A DNA stretch of 64,000 nucleotides from AC-37 sp036389295 (GCA_036389295.1 DASVQB010000041.1:124001-188000), one strand, 5' to 3'; positions 32,043 to 41,659 are shown, counted from the stretch's first letter. Notes: generated by a model from the letters alone, not told the origin. Translations and numbers: made by a program.

Positions 32043-32230
32043 TTGCTTGCCGGGCAGCGCCGGTGCGCGCGCCACCCGAGCGGCTTGATGCCCCTTTCGC
32101 CCACGATTACGGTCTTCCTGCGCGTGGGCCGCGCGCACCCGGCTCGGTTGTTACCCGGGGCCCGCTCGCGACTAAACCGGCGGCGGCGGAATTTCTCGGA
32201 CGCACGGCGACGGCTCGTATCGTCCGTCAC

Positions 32231-32893
32231 GTGGCCAGGCGAGACATCTTCGCGGCGTGTGCCTCGACGGCCCTCCTCGTCGCGGCCGCGGCCGCCCCGG
32301 GCGAGGCCCGCGCCGGCTTCCGGGCCCAGCTCGACCGCGCCGGCCTCGTCGAGCTCCCGGCCCGGGCGCCGGGCGTGTCGCTCGAGCTCCGCTACGCCTC
32401 CGACGGCAACTTCACGGGCCGGCGGCTGCCGGGCTACTGCCGGCCGCTCGCCTTCCTCCGCCGCCGCGCCGCGCGGTCGCTCGCCGACGTGCAGCGGGGC
32501 CTCGAGGCGCGCGGCCTCGGGCTGCTCGTGCTCGACGCCTACCGGCCGGCGCGGGCCAGCCGGGCGATGGTCCGCTGGGCGGTGCGGGTCGGCAGGCCGG
32601 AGCTGCTCGACGGCTGGATCGCGCGCCGCAGCAACCACAACCGCGGCACCGCGGTCGACCTGACGCTCGTCCGCCGCGAGTCGGGCCGCCCGCTCGACAT
32701 GGGCACGCCGTACGACTCGTTCTCGCCGCGCTCCGCCACCACCGCCGCCGGCGGGAGGGCGCTCCGCAACCGGCTCAAGCTGCGGCGGGCGATGGAGGCG
32801 GCCGGCTTCGCGAACTACCGCCGCGAGTGGTGGCACTACGACTACCCGGGCGACCGGCGGGCGCTGCGGCTGGACGTGCCGCTCGGCTGCTGA
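32231..32893 (+). CDS. Secreted VanX-like D-alanyl-D-alanine dipeptidase
   Basis: The 220-residue protein begins at a GTG with a signal peptide (MARRDIFAACASTALLVAAAAAPGEARA, possibly Tat-like from its paired arginines). It carries the M15D residues: the DAYRP loop, His136 and Asp143 in SNHNRGTAVD, Glu199 and His202 in EWWHY. The zinc set is complete. Family members cleave D-Ala-D-Ala or similar dipeptides from the cell wall. Export suggests wall recycling rather than VanX-type vancomycin resistance, and no vanH or vanA is present. A -10-like TATCGT lies 7 bases upstream of the GTG, so translation may be leaderless. It is convergent with the M19-like gene. Confidence 0.9.
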   Translation: MARRDIFAACASTALLVAAAAAPGEARAGFRAQLDRAGLVELPARAPGVSLELRYASDGNFTGRRLPGYCRPLAFLRRRAARSLADVQRGLEARGLGLLVLDAYRPARASRAMVRWAVRVGRPELLDGWIARRSNHNRGTAVDLTLVRRESGRPLDMGTPYDSFSPRSATTAAGGRALRNRLKLRRAMEAAGFANYRREWWHYDYPGDRRALRLDVPLGC

Positions 32894-32915
32894 GCGGCCG
32901 GGCCGGCCGCCGCCT

Positions 32916-35441
32916 CTAGCGCAGCTTCGCGAGCCTCAGGTAGCGCAGCAGCTCGGAGCGCTTCGACGCGACGGCCCTCGAGGCGAGGGCGACGAACTCG
33001 ACCTTCCCGCCGCGCACGCCGTAGAAGAGCCGCGAGCCGCCCTTCATCCGCTTCGACCACAGGCGGTCGCCCGCGCGAGTGGCGCGGCCGCGCAGCCTGC
33101 TGGCGCTCGTGCCGGTCCCGATCCCGTCGTGGCGGTGGCGCGGCGCGGTGCTCGCCACGAGCCCGACCCGCTCGGCCGGGCTGAAGACCGCGATGACCTC
33201 GCCCGTGCGCTCCTTCTTCTGCCCGACGCACCAGCGGTACGTCCGGCCGGGCCGGGAGACCGGCTGGTTCGTGGCCCGCAGCACCTGCTCGGGGTTAGCG
33301 CCGAGCCGGACCCGTCCGAGCTCGACGCTCGTGAAGCCCTCGTGGACCGACCGGCAGCGCGGACCGGGGACGCCGTTCGCGCGCTCCCAGGTCTGGAGGT
33401 AGGCCTCGGCGCCGCGGGCCATGTCCTCGACGATCTGGTCGCCGGCCAGCATCCGCAGGTCCTCGAGCCAGTCGGGGTAGAGGCCGTAGTGGGCGACCCC
33501 GTCGACGTTGATGTCGTAGACCCGCTCGCCGCTTCGCTGCTTGTCGATCGTCACCTTGCCGTCGAACGACTTGAACGGGTACTTCACCGCGTTCGGGGCG
33601 TCCGCGCCGCGTGGCGCGCCCTGGCCGCCGAACCCGTTCATGTCGGCGCCGTAGCCGAAGCCGAAGTAGTAGCGCGCGCTGCGCATCGCCCTGACCTTGC
33701 GCCACTCCTTCACGAAGTTGGTGGAGCTGCCGGCGTAGGGCGTGACGAACCCGCCGGACCGGTAGATCCGCGGGTAGGCGTCGTCGGTGCTCCAGCTGTG
33801 GCTCGACATGACGCCCGAGTAGTCGGCCGACTCGATCACGGCGAGCGCCTGCCGCCGCCCGATCACGCTCATGTGGTCGGGGTCGAACAGCATCTTGCGC
33901 TTCACCATGTCGCGGATGACGTACTCGCCGAGGTCGCTCAGGCCGACCACGTTGCAGTGCGGCGGCTCGCCGTAGACCGGCGTGGTGCCGGGCGGCGTGT
34001 ACAGGGCGAGCGCGCTCATCAGCGTGTCGGTGTTGTGCTCCGGCGCCGCGGTCGACTGCGGGTTGTCGTTGTTCTGGTCCTGGCACTTGCCGAACTGCCA
34101 GAAGCGGCCGGTCTCGAGCCGGTTGCCGCCGTTCACGACGACGCCGGTCGAGCCCGCGTCGCCGGCCACCCCGACCAGCGCGTTGTCGAACTTGTTGACC
34201 AGCTCCATCTGACGGATGCCCGCCGCGTAGAGCTCGTTCATCCAGTCGTCGATGATCTTGCGGTCGCAGAGCGGCTGGCCGTTGTAGACGTCGCAGTCGA
34301 ACGGCTGCGAGGTCTCCATGCCGAGCATCACGGCGAGCTTGCCCTGGTTGATGACGCGGCGGGCCTCGAACGGGTCGCGGACGATCCGGAACCAGCCCTT
34401 GCCGGGGCCGCCGCTCTGCGCGTCGATGTAGTCCTCGAGCTCGCGGATCCGGCGGATCTCGAGCCGGATCGTGTTCATCTCGTTGCAGGGGTTCCGCTTC
34501 AGCGGGTAGACCTTGCAGAGCGCCTCGTTGTCGACCATCAGGTTGGTGAACATCCGCAGGCCGCCGCGCCACGCCCGCTCCATCCACTTGTAGTAGACCT
34601 GCTCGTGGGTGAGCGACCGGTACGCCGGCCAGTCCTTGAAGGTCGGCCAGCCGACGGTGTCGTGGGTGCCGACCGGGTTGCCGTACGAGATCGTGTTCTC
34701 GAGCGCCGCGCCGACGCCGCCGGGCCCGTGGTCGGGGCAGTCGACCATCGCGTAGGGGATCCCGTAGGGGTGCCACGGACGCCCGCAGCGGACGCTGCCG
34801 CCGAGGAACTCGAAGGCCATCATGTGGAGGTGGCCGTCGACCAGGCCGCGCACCTGGCCGTACGGCGTCGGGCCGCCCGCCGGGGTGCCGACGGCGTTGA
34901 CCTCGGCCTCGGGGTACTTCGGGCAGCCCTCGGCGGGCTCGAAGGCGAACAGCCCAGCGTCGCCCGCCGAGCCGGCGTCCGTCAGGACGAGGTCGCCGCC
35001 CTGGCCGGAGACGGCCAGCGCCCTGCCGGTCGACTGGAGGACGATCCTGAACGCGCCGCCGCCGGCCTCGTCGACCCGCCACTCGGTCGACTCGCTGGCG
35101 CCGGACGCGGACTCCGCGCGGTCGCCGGAGCCGGCCGCCAGGAAGTCCTGCTGCTTGCCGTAGAGGAGGTAGCGGCCGAGCGCGGTGGCCTGCATGCGGA
35201 ACGCCTCGGCGGCCGAGGCGTCGCCCGCCGCGGCCGCGTAGCCGCCGCCGACCGACTTGGCCACGAGGCGGTCGAGCGACCGCGAGCGCAGCGCGTAGCA
35301 GCCGTGCACGAGCGAGTAGCGCGTCTGGCCGGCCTGCGCCGCCGAGGCGCGCTCGCCGGCCTGCGCCGGGGCGGCCGCGATGCACAGCGCGAGCGCCGCA
35401 AGCGGCGCACAGGCCCCGAGTCTCGTCGCGATCGCGCTCAC
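32916..35441 (-). CDS. Secreted M19-like metallodipeptidase with N-terminal beta-trefoil-like domain
   Basis: The 841-residue protein has a signal peptide (ending APAQA). A domain at about 40-175 has short beta repeats (FRMQATALGRYLLYGKQQDFLAAG) resembling trefoil or fascin-like folds. A large metal-dependent hydrolase domain starts at DGHLHMMAFEFLGG. It includes an HxH pair, MLGMETSQPFDCD, FDPDHMS and MSSHSWS, the last two resembling DxSH and SHS of membrane dipeptidases. A short basic C-terminal domain ends it. Several long insertions make it about twice the usual family length. A dipeptidase or related amidohydrolase role outside the cell is inferred. Confidence 0.65.
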   Translation of the reverse strand: MSAIATRLGACAPLAALALCIAAAPAQAGERASAAQAGQTRYSLVHGCYALRSRSLDRLVAKSVGGGYAAAAGDASAAEAFRMQATALGRYLLYGKQQDFLAAGSGDRAESASGASESTEWRVDEAGGGAFRIVLQSTGRALAVSGQGGDLVLTDAGSAGDAGLFAFEPAEGCPKYPEAEVNAVGTPAGGPTPYGQVRGLVDGHLHMMAFEFLGGSVRCGRPWHPYGIPYAMVDCPDHGPGGVGAALENTISYGNPVGTHDTVGWPTFKDWPAYRSLTHEQVYYKWMERAWRGGLRMFTNLMVDNEALCKVYPLKRNPCNEMNTIRLEIRRIRELEDYIDAQSGGPGKGWFRIVRDPFEARRVINQGKLAVMLGMETSQPFDCDVYNGQPLCDRKIIDDWMNELYAAGIRQMELVNKFDNALVGVAGDAGSTGVVVNGGNRLETGRFWQFGKCQDQNNDNPQSTAAPEHNTDTLMSALALYTPPGTTPVYGEPPHCNVVGLSDLGEYVIRDMVKRKMLFDPDHMSVIGRRQALAVIESADYSGVMSSHSWSTDDAYPRIYRSGGFVTPYAGSSTNFVKEWRKVRAMRSARYYFGFGYGADMNGFGGQGAPRGADAPNAVKYPFKSFDGKVTIDKQRSGERVYDINVDGVAHYGLYPDWLEDLRMLAGDQIVEDMARGAEAYLQTWERANGVPGPRCRSVHEGFTSVELGRVRLGANPEQVLRATNQPVSRPGRTYRWCVGQKKERTGEVIAVFSPAERVGLVASTAPRHRHDGIGTGTSASRLRGRATRAGDRLWSKRMKGGSRLFYGVRGGKVEFVALASRAVASKRSELLRYLRLAKLR

Positions 35442-35511
35442 CCCCCTCCCGCGATTGAACCACTTCCGGTGCGGCGCGTGCGCCGCGGTCGCTCCCGGGC
35501 GTTCGGCCCGA

Positions 35512-36762
35512 TCAGCTCCGCGAGGCCGTGCCGGCGAGCCTCGCCGGCAGCGTCTTCAGCTGGTTCACGAACGGCGACTCGACCATCGCCGGCTCGCCCG
35601 CCAGCTCCACGCGCGGGAAGCGAGCGAGCGTCTGCTCGAACAGGACCCGCAGCTCGAGCCGTGCGAGGGCCGCGCCCAGGCAGTAGTGACGGCCGCCGGC
35701 GCCGAACGCCTGGTGGTCGGTGTCGCGGCGGAGGTCGAAGCGGTCGGGGTCCTCGAAGCGCGACTCGTCGCGGTTCGAGGAGACGTACCACATGACCACC
35801 TTCTCGCCCTCGCGGATCGTCTGCCCGCCGAGCTCGACGTCGCGCGTGGCGGTGCGGCGGAAGTGCGCGAACGCGGGGAACATCCGCAGCGACTCCTCGA
35901 CCAGCTTCGGCACGAGCGACGGGTCGTCGAGCACGAGCCGCCGCTGCTCGGGGTCGCTCATCAGGGCCAGCATCCCGCTCGAGTAGGTGGCCTTCGTGCT
36001 GTCGTTGCCCGCGGCGACCAGCAGGAAGAACCCCATCACGATCTCGTGCTCCTCGAGCCGCTGCCCGTCGACCTCGGCGTGGACCAGCACGCTCGTCAGG
36101 TCGTCGGTCGGGTTCTCGCGGCGCTCGGCGATCAACCGCCGGCAGCGCTCGAAGATCTCGGGGATGTCGCGCTCCATTACCTCGTCGATCCCGCCCGGGT
36201 TCAGGTCCGGGTCGCCCGCCCCGAGGGTCGAGTTCATGAGCCGGGCCCAGATCGCGTCGTCCTCCTTCGGGATGCCCATGAAGCTGCCGATCACGCGCGA
36301 GACGACCGGCTGCGCGACGTCGGTCACGAGGTCGCACGTCTCGCGACCGGCGACGCCGTCGAGCACCTCGGCCACGATCGCCCGGATCGCGTCCTCGTGC
36401 GCGGCGATCCGCCGCGGCGTGAAGCCCGCCTGGAACAGCGCCTTGACGCGGTCGTGCTTCGGCGGGTCCATCCCGATGAACATCGACTGGGCCAGCTCCA
36501 GCGGGAAGGCGCCGTTGGTGATCGCCGTGACGCCGCCGCGCTCCGACGAGTACGTCCGCCAGTCCCGGCTGACCGTGTGCACGTCGTCCGCCAGGGTGAC
36601 CGACCAGTAGCCGTCCTCCTCCGGGAACTCGGTGATGTGGTCGGTCCAGTGCACGGGGCACTCGGAGCGCAGGCGGCGGAACACCTCGTGCGGCGGGCCG
36701 TGGCGCCACAGCTCGCGCTCGTGGAGCCGGAGTCGGTCGAGCTCGCCGCGGGTCGTCGTCAT
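35512..36762 (-). CDS. Cytochrome P450 (2), CYP124/125/142-like
   Basis: The 416-residue P450 has the I-helix LVAAGNDSTKATYSSGM, ExxR in EESLR and the haem loop FGAGGRHYCLG. The I-helix sequence (AGNDST) and SMFIGMDPPKHDRVKALFQAGFTP are characteristic of actinobacterial P450s acting on sterol side chains or branched lipids. It is divergent from the copper protein at 36813 with 50 bases between, and it has no adjacent ferredoxin gene. The substrate class is suggested by family resemblance only. Confidence 0.92.
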   Translation of the reverse strand: MTTTRGELDRLRLHERELWRHGPPHEVFRRLRSECPVHWTDHITEFPEEDGYWSVTLADDVHTVSRDWRTYSSERGGVTAITNGAFPLELAQSMFIGMDPPKHDRVKALFQAGFTPRRIAAHEDAIRAIVAEVLDGVAGRETCDLVTDVAQPVVSRVIGSFMGIPKEDDAIWARLMNSTLGAGDPDLNPGGIDEVMERDIPEIFERCRRLIAERRENPTDDLTSVLVHAEVDGQRLEEHEIVMGFFLLVAAGNDSTKATYSSGMLALMSDPEQRRLVLDDPSLVPKLVEESLRMFPAFAHFRRTATRDVELGGQTIREGEKVVMWYVSSNRDESRFEDPDRFDLRRDTDHQAFGAGGRHYCLGAALARLELRVLFEQTLARFPRVELAGEPAMVESPFVNQLKTLPARLAGTASRS

Positions 36763-36812
36763 ACGGGCCTCCGTGGACTACGCTGGACTCTATCCGCACG
36801 CGCGGACTCGCG

Positions 36813-38165
36813 ATGCGCAAGGCCCTGATCACACTCGGCCTGGCCCTGGCCGGCCTGGCCCCCGCCCCGGCGGCGGCGAACGAGGAGCTCGTCACGCTCT
36901 ACTCGCCGCCGATCCGCACGCTGCCGTACGTGCACGACACGCACCAGCTCTCGCTGCGACCGAACGGCGTCGAGGCGCCCGCGAGGCCGGGCTTCGTGAC
37001 GAGCGTGAAGGAGCAGGTGCTGGTCGACAGCAGGAAGCCCGACGCCAAGCCGCTGTCGAACGCACAGATGATGATCCACCACCTCCTCTACTTCGCGCCC
37101 GGGCGGGTGGAGGACTCGACGGGGAGCTGCTGGTACGGGCTCGGCTTCGTCGCGGGCCGCGGCGAGGAGCACCCCGACGGGCAGTTCGACTACGCGGACG
37201 CCGAGACGCGCTCGAAGTACGGGATCGCGAACCGGCTGCCGGACGGGACCGCGCCGCGCTGGAGCCTCACGGCGATGCTGATGAACCACGTGAAGCGGCC
37301 GAAGACCGTCTACGTGCGCACGCGGCTGTACTACACCGAGGAGGAGCGCCAGCCGGTCTACCCGACCGTCGTCGGCTGCCGCGGCAACGGCATGGCGTAC
37401 GACATACCGGGCGGCGGCGCGAAGGGCTCGACGGTCGTGGACCAGTCGACCTGGACCTCGCCGATGAGCGGCCGGATCCTGCTCGCCTCGTCGCACCAGC
37501 ACGGCGGCGGGAAGCGCCAGACGCTGTCGAGCGAGACCTGCAACCGGGGGCTCTACGACGCACCGGTCTACCACGGCACGCGGGACCACATCTACAACAC
37601 GATCCGCCCGATCCTCCACGAACCGGGGCCCATCGCGACCGGCACCTTCGCCTCGCGCCAGGGCGTGCCCGTGCGCAAGGGCGAGGTCCTGCGCCGCCGG
37701 GCCCTCCACGACAACGGCAACCTGCACGTCGCGGCGATGGGCTTCTGGGTGCTCCAGATGATCCGCGACGACTCGGTCGGCGAGTGCGACCCGCTGCCCG
37801 GCGACGTCACCGAGCTGCGCCGCCCCGCGAGGTACGACGAGACCCCGAACTACGGCCTGAAGGTGCCGCAGCTCGACAAGCCGAGGGGCGTCTTCGCGCC
37901 GTTCACGGGCGGACCGATCAAGGTCGCGGACGACTACTTCAGGCCCGGCAAGCTCACCGCGAGGGTCGGCGAGCGGATCAGCTGGGAGTTCCGCGGCACG
38001 AAGCCGCACACGGTGACGGTGGCGAACGGGCCGCGCGGCTTCTCGTCGCTCTACAGCGGCCAGCGCGGCGGCGTCTTCACCTTCACGCCGACGGTCCGCG
38101 GCACCTACCGCCTGACCTGCCTGGTCCACCCGACGACGATGGGGCAGACGCTGAAGGTGCGCTGA
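36813..38165 (+). CDS. Secreted PHM-like copper protein fused to a C-terminal cupredoxin
   Basis: After a signal peptide (to about 22), the 450-residue protein has histidine motifs like peptidylglycine hydroxylating monooxygenase: His89-His90 (MIHHLLYF), His159 (MNHV), His228-x-His230 (SSHQHGGG) and Met309 (HVAAMGFW). These fit the two copper sites of that fold. Residues about 370-450 form a plastocyanin-like domain with all four type 1 copper ligands: His399, Cys436, His439 and Met443. A blue-copper domain that could feed electrons to a copper monooxygenase on one chain is unusual. The assignment of the N-terminal part is by motif only. Confidence 0.65.
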   Translation: MRKALITLGLALAGLAPAPAAANEELVTLYSPPIRTLPYVHDTHQLSLRPNGVEAPARPGFVTSVKEQVLVDSRKPDAKPLSNAQMMIHHLLYFAPGRVEDSTGSCWYGLGFVAGRGEEHPDGQFDYADAETRSKYGIANRLPDGTAPRWSLTAMLMNHVKRPKTVYVRTRLYYTEEERQPVYPTVVGCRGNGMAYDIPGGGAKGSTVVDQSTWTSPMSGRILLASSHQHGGGKRQTLSSETCNRGLYDAPVYHGTRDHIYNTIRPILHEPGPIATGTFASRQGVPVRKGEVLRRRALHDNGNLHVAAMGFWVLQMIRDDSVGECDPLPGDVTELRRPARYDETPNYGLKVPQLDKPRGVFAPFTGGPIKVADDYFRPGKLTARVGERISWEFRGTKPHTVTVANGPRGFSSLYSGQRGGVFTFTPTVRGTYRLTCLVHPTTMGQTLKVR

Positions 38166-38259
38166 CCGGCGAGCGCCCCGGCCGCGCGCCGGTAGCCGTT
38201 GGCAGGAATCGTCCGGAAGTCGTCTTTACTGCCAAGCCGTCGCGCGGGATCATCATGCC

Positions 38260-39237
38260 GTGGCAGCTCCGCGGCGCATCGCGATCCTCGTCTTCGACGA
38301 CGTCCAGCCGATCGACGTCGTGGGACCGCACGAGGTCTTCTCGATCGCCAGCCGGATGGTCGAGGGCGCGTACGAGGTCGAAGTGGTGGCCGCGCGCCCG
38401 GGCTCGGTCACGACCGTCAGCGGGCTGACGCTCGTCCCCGACCGCACGCTGGCCGGCGCGCGGCGGTCGCTCGACACGCTGGTCGTCGCGGGCGGCGAGG
38501 GGATAGTCGCGGCCGCCCGCGACGAGGCGACGATCCGCTGGATCGCCCGCACGGCGAGGCGCTCGCGGCGGGTGGCCTCGGTCTGCACCGGCGCGTTCCT
38601 GCTCGCCGAGGCGGGTCTCCTCGACGGCCGCCGAGCAACAACGCACTGGGCGGGGTGCGCCGAGCTCGCGCGCAGGCACCCGGCGGTCGACGTGGACCCC
38701 GACCCGATCTTCGTCCGCGACGGGAACGTCTTCACCTCGGCCGGCGTGACGGCCGGCATGGACCTCGCCCTGGCGCTCGTGGAGGAGGACCTCGGCCCGG
38801 CGATCGGCCGCGAGGTGGCGCGCTGGATCGTCCTGTTCGTCCGCCGGCCGGGCGGGCAGTCCCAGTTCTCGGCGCAGCTCCGCGGGCAGACCGCCGAGCG
38901 GCCCACGCTGCGCGAGCTCCAGGGCTGGATCCCCGACCACCTCGACGCCGACCTCTCGGTCGCCGCGCTCGCCGGCCGCGCGCACATGAGCGAGCGCAAC
39001 TTCGCGCGCGCGTTCCGGCGCGAGGTCGGCGCGACGCCGGCGAGCTACGTCGAGGCGCTGCGCGTCGAGCGGGCGCGGATCGCGCTCGAGGGCTCGGAGG
39101 AGCCGATCGAGGCGGTCGCGCGCCGCTGCGGGTTCGGCACCCCGGAGACGATGCGCCGCGCCTTCCACCGCCAGCTCGGCGTCACGCCGGGCGACTACCG
39201 CAGCCGCTTCAGACCCGCGCTCTCCGAGAGCGCCTGA
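38260..39237 (+). CDS. GlxA-type transcriptional regulator (DJ-1/PfpI plus AraC HTH)
   Basis: The 325-residue protein has a DJ-1/PfpI domain at about 5-185 with the nucleophile-elbow cysteine in SVCTGAFLL. An AraC-type double helix-turn-helix follows at about 220-320 (LSVAALAGRAHMSERNFARAFRREVG; GVTPGDYR). Proteins of this type regulate transcription in response to small metabolites. It starts at a GTG at 38260. The stand-alone DJ-1 gene follows after 18 bases, so the pair is probably an operon in which the regulator and the enzyme see related ligands. Confidence 0.92.
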   Translation: MAAPRRIAILVFDDVQPIDVVGPHEVFSIASRMVEGAYEVEVVAARPGSVTTVSGLTLVPDRTLAGARRSLDTLVVAGGEGIVAAARDEATIRWIARTARRSRRVASVCTGAFLLAEAGLLDGRRATTHWAGCAELARRHPAVDVDPDPIFVRDGNVFTSAGVTAGMDLALALVEEDLGPAIGREVARWIVLFVRRPGGQSQFSAQLRGQTAERPTLRELQGWIPDHLDADLSVAALAGRAHMSERNFARAFRREVGATPASYVEALRVERARIALEGSEEPIEAVARRCGFGTPETMRRAFHRQLGVTPGDYRSRFRPALSESA

Positions 39238-39255
39238 CCCACGACAGGAGGCACC

Positions 39256-39897
39256 GTGCAGATCGCCATCCCCATCTACGACCGCTTCACCGCCCTCGAC
39301 GCGGTCGGTCCCTACGACGTGCTCTCTCGCCTGCCCGACGCGCGGGTCGAGTTCGTCGCCGTCGAGCCGGGGCCGAAGCGCACCGAGACCGGCATGCTCG
39401 CGCTCGTGGCCGACCGCTCGCTCGACGAGGTCCCGTCGCCGGACGTCGTGGTCGTGCCCGGCGGGATGGGGAACCGCGAGCTGCTCGACGACGAGGCGCT
39501 GCTCGGCTGGCTGCGTGCCGCGCACGAGACGTCGACCTGGACGACCTCGGTGTGCACCGGCTCGCTGTTGCTCGCCGCCGCCGGGATCCTCGACGGGCTC
39601 GAGGCCACGACCCACTGGCTCGCGCGCGACACGCTCGCGGAGCTCGGCGCCAAGCCGGTCGAGCGGCGCGTGGTCGAGCAGGGCAAGGTCGTCACGGCCG
39701 CCGGCGTGTCCGCCGGGATCGACATGGCGCTGACGCTCGCCGCGCGGATTGCGGGCGACGACGTGGCCAAGGCGATCCAGCTCGGCATCGAGTACGCGCC
39801 CGAGCCGCCGTTCGACGCCGGCTCGGACCGGACGGCGCCGCCCGAGATCGTCGAGGTGGTGCGCGCGCTGATGGGCGGGGCGGTCGCCCCCGCGTAG
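39256..39897 (+). CDS. DJ-1/PfpI family protein (isonitrile-hydratase-like)
   Basis: The 213-residue protein starts at a GTG after a perfect AGGAGG. It has the acid in the N-terminal FTALDAVGPYDVL and the elbow cysteine in TSVCTGSLLLAAAG, followed by ATTHWLA. This arrangement resembles isonitrile hydratase and other single-domain DJ-1 enzymes. It is a paralogue of the sensor half of the preceding regulator (shared TGxxLLAxAGxLDG and ATTHWA patterns). The likely role is a small-molecule hydratase or glyoxalase-like enzyme under control of that regulator. Confidence 0.87.
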   Translation: MQIAIPIYDRFTALDAVGPYDVLSRLPDARVEFVAVEPGPKRTETGMLALVADRSLDEVPSPDVVVVPGGMGNRELLDDEALLGWLRAAHETSTWTTSVCTGSLLLAAAGILDGLEATTHWLARDTLAELGAKPVERRVVEQGKVVTAAGVSAGIDMALTLAARIAGDDVAKAIQLGIEYAPEPPFDAGSDRTAPPEIVEVVRALMGGAVAPA

Positions 39898-40015
39898 CCC
39901 GCCGCCACCACCCCCCAACCGTCGGGTGTGGCGTCTCAAAGCTCGTGCAGCGGCGCCCCGCGGTCGATAGGCCACCCAGCGCCGGCCGCCGGCGAGATCG
40001 ACCGACCCCTACAAC

Positions 40016-41659
40016 GTGACCCAGCCCTCGCACCCCGCCGAGCCGCACGCCTGCGCCGCGGCGGCCCGGCGGAGCCGCGCGCTCGTAGCCGCGCTCGCCC
40101 TGCCCGTCGCCGCCGCCATGGCCGGGTACGCCGTGCTCTGGAGCGGCGACCAGTGGCGGCCGGCCGGGCTCGCCGTGGTGCTCCTCGCCGCGATCGCGTA
40201 CGCGTGCCTGCGCGAGCGCGAGCTGGTCGTGCGGAGGCTGTCGTTCTCCGGCAGCCTGATCCCGTTCTACGCCGCCGTCGCGCTGCTCGGGCCGGTGCCG
40301 GCCGGCCTCGCGCTCGCGGCGAGCCAGCTCGCGATCAGCCTGTGGCGGCGCCGGTCGGCTGGCGTCGTCGCCTCGAACCTGCTCAGCGACCTGCTGCTGG
40401 CGCCCGCGGCGGCCGGAGTGCTCGCCGCGCTCGGCGCCCTGCTCGGCACGAGCTCCGGCGACCCGCTGAACCTGGTCGCCCTGGTCGCGGCCGGCTTCGT
40501 GGCCGACTGCGGATCGGTGGTCCTGCTGACCGGCCTCGCGCGCGCCGAGACGGGCGCCGGGCCCCCCGGCGCGCTGCGCGCGCACTTCCGCGACATCGCC
40601 GGGATCCTCGCGGTCGGGATGGTCATGACCGCCGGCGTGGTCTGGGTCTACGAGCAGGGCGGGCTCGCGGCGCTCACCGTCGTGCTGGTCGCGCTCCCCG
40701 TCTTCTACGAGCTGCTCGACCGGATCGACCGGATCGAGAACGAGCTGCGCGTCGAGCGCGACCGCAACGCGCGCTACCTGGCGGTCGCGAGGTCGATCCT
40801 GCTCGTGCTCGACGCCGACGGCCGCATCGAGCTCATCAACCGCCGCGGCGCGGAGCTGCTCGGCAGCCCTGAGAGCGAGCTGGTCGGTCGCGACTGGTTC
40901 GCGCTGACCGCGCCGCCCGACGAGGTCGACGCGCGCCGGGCCGAGTTCCGCGAGCGGCTCGGCGGCCACGGCGACGAGGACCAGGAGGGCGAGGCCGTGC
41001 TCGCGCTGCGGCCGGGCGGCGAGCGCGTGGTCACGTGGAACACCACCGTCCTCTTCGACGAGGAGGGCGTCGCCTCGGGGATGCTGGTCTCGAGCGAGGA
41101 CGTGACCGCCCGCCGCCGTGCGGAGGCGCGCGTCTCCCACCTCGCGTACCACGACCAGCTCACCGGACTCGCGAACCGCGCCGCCCTGGAGCAGCGGCTC
41201 GACCCGGCGCTCGCCGCCGCCGGCGCGGCCGGCGGCGCGGCGGTGCTGGTCTTCCTCGACGTCGACGGGTTCAAGGCGGTCAACGACGAGCACGGCCACG
41301 CCGCCGGCGACGAGCTGCTCCGCCAGATCGCGGGCCGCCTGCGCGAGGTCGTCCGCGGCGACGACCTGCTCGTGCGCCAGGGCGGCGACGAGTTCCTGGT
41401 CCTGTGCCGGGTCCCCCGCGAGCGGCTCGAGGCGAGCGTCGAGCGCGTCCGGGAGCGGGTCGAGTCGGTGTTCGAGCGGCCGTTCGAGCTCGACGGCCGC
41501 CGGGTCGCGAGCACGGGCAGCATCGGCGTCGCGGTGTACCCGGACGAGGCCGCCGACGGCGAGGCCCTGGTGCGCCGCGCCGACGACGCGATGTACGTCG
41601 CGAAGCGCCGCTCGGCCCGCGCGCGGGTCACGAGCGTCGAGGGCCGCGCGGCCGCCTGA
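40016..41659 (+). CDS. Membrane diguanylate cyclase (MASE-like, PAS, GGDEF)
   Basis: The 547-residue protein has six to eight hydrophobic spans (about 20-235), a PAS domain (about 255-370, ILLVLDADGRIELINRRGAELLG) and a GGDEF domain (about 375-545). The active motif is intact (RQGGDEF), and an RGDD inhibitory-site motif lies five residues upstream, so product inhibition by c-di-GMP is expected. It should make c-di-GMP at the membrane in response to an unknown signal. It begins at a GTG and has no EAL partner in the window. The next gene encodes a giant surface protein, a common type of c-di-GMP-controlled output, although no direct link is visible. Confidence 0.92.
   Translation: MTQPSHPAEPHACAAAARRSRALVAALALPVAAAMAGYAVLWSGDQWRPAGLAVVLLAAIAYACLRERELVVRRLSFSGSLIPFYAAVALLGPVPAGLALAASQLAISLWRRRSAGVVASNLLSDLLLAPAAAGVLAALGALLGTSSGDPLNLVALVAAGFVADCGSVVLLTGLARAETGAGPPGALRAHFRDIAGILAVGMVMTAGVVWVYEQGGLAALTVVLVALPVFYELLDRIDRIENELRVERDRNARYLAVARSILLVLDADGRIELINRRGAELLGSPESELVGRDWFALTAPPDEVDARRAEFRERLGGHGDEDQEGEAVLALRPGGERVVTWNTTVLFDEEGVASGMLVSSEDVTARRRAEARVSHLAYHDQLTGLANRAALEQRLDPALAAAGAAGGAAVLVFLDVDGFKAVNDEHGHAAGDELLRQIAGRLREVVRGDDLLVRQGGDEFLVLCRVPRERLEASVERVRERVESVFERPFELDGRRVASTGSIGVAVYPDEAADGEALVRRADDAMYVAKRRSARARVTSVEGRAAA

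Noticed and set aside
32003..32230. A c-di-AMP (ydaO-type) riboswitch ahead of the secreted VanX-like peptidase
   Set aside because: Cell-wall hydrolase genes in actinobacteria often have one, but I could not find the conserved core; the strong hairpin is better read as a terminator.
32231..32893. Vancomycin-resistance cassette
   Set aside because: Only a VanX-like dipeptidase is present, it carries a signal peptide, and no VanH, VanA or VanRS genes are adjacent.
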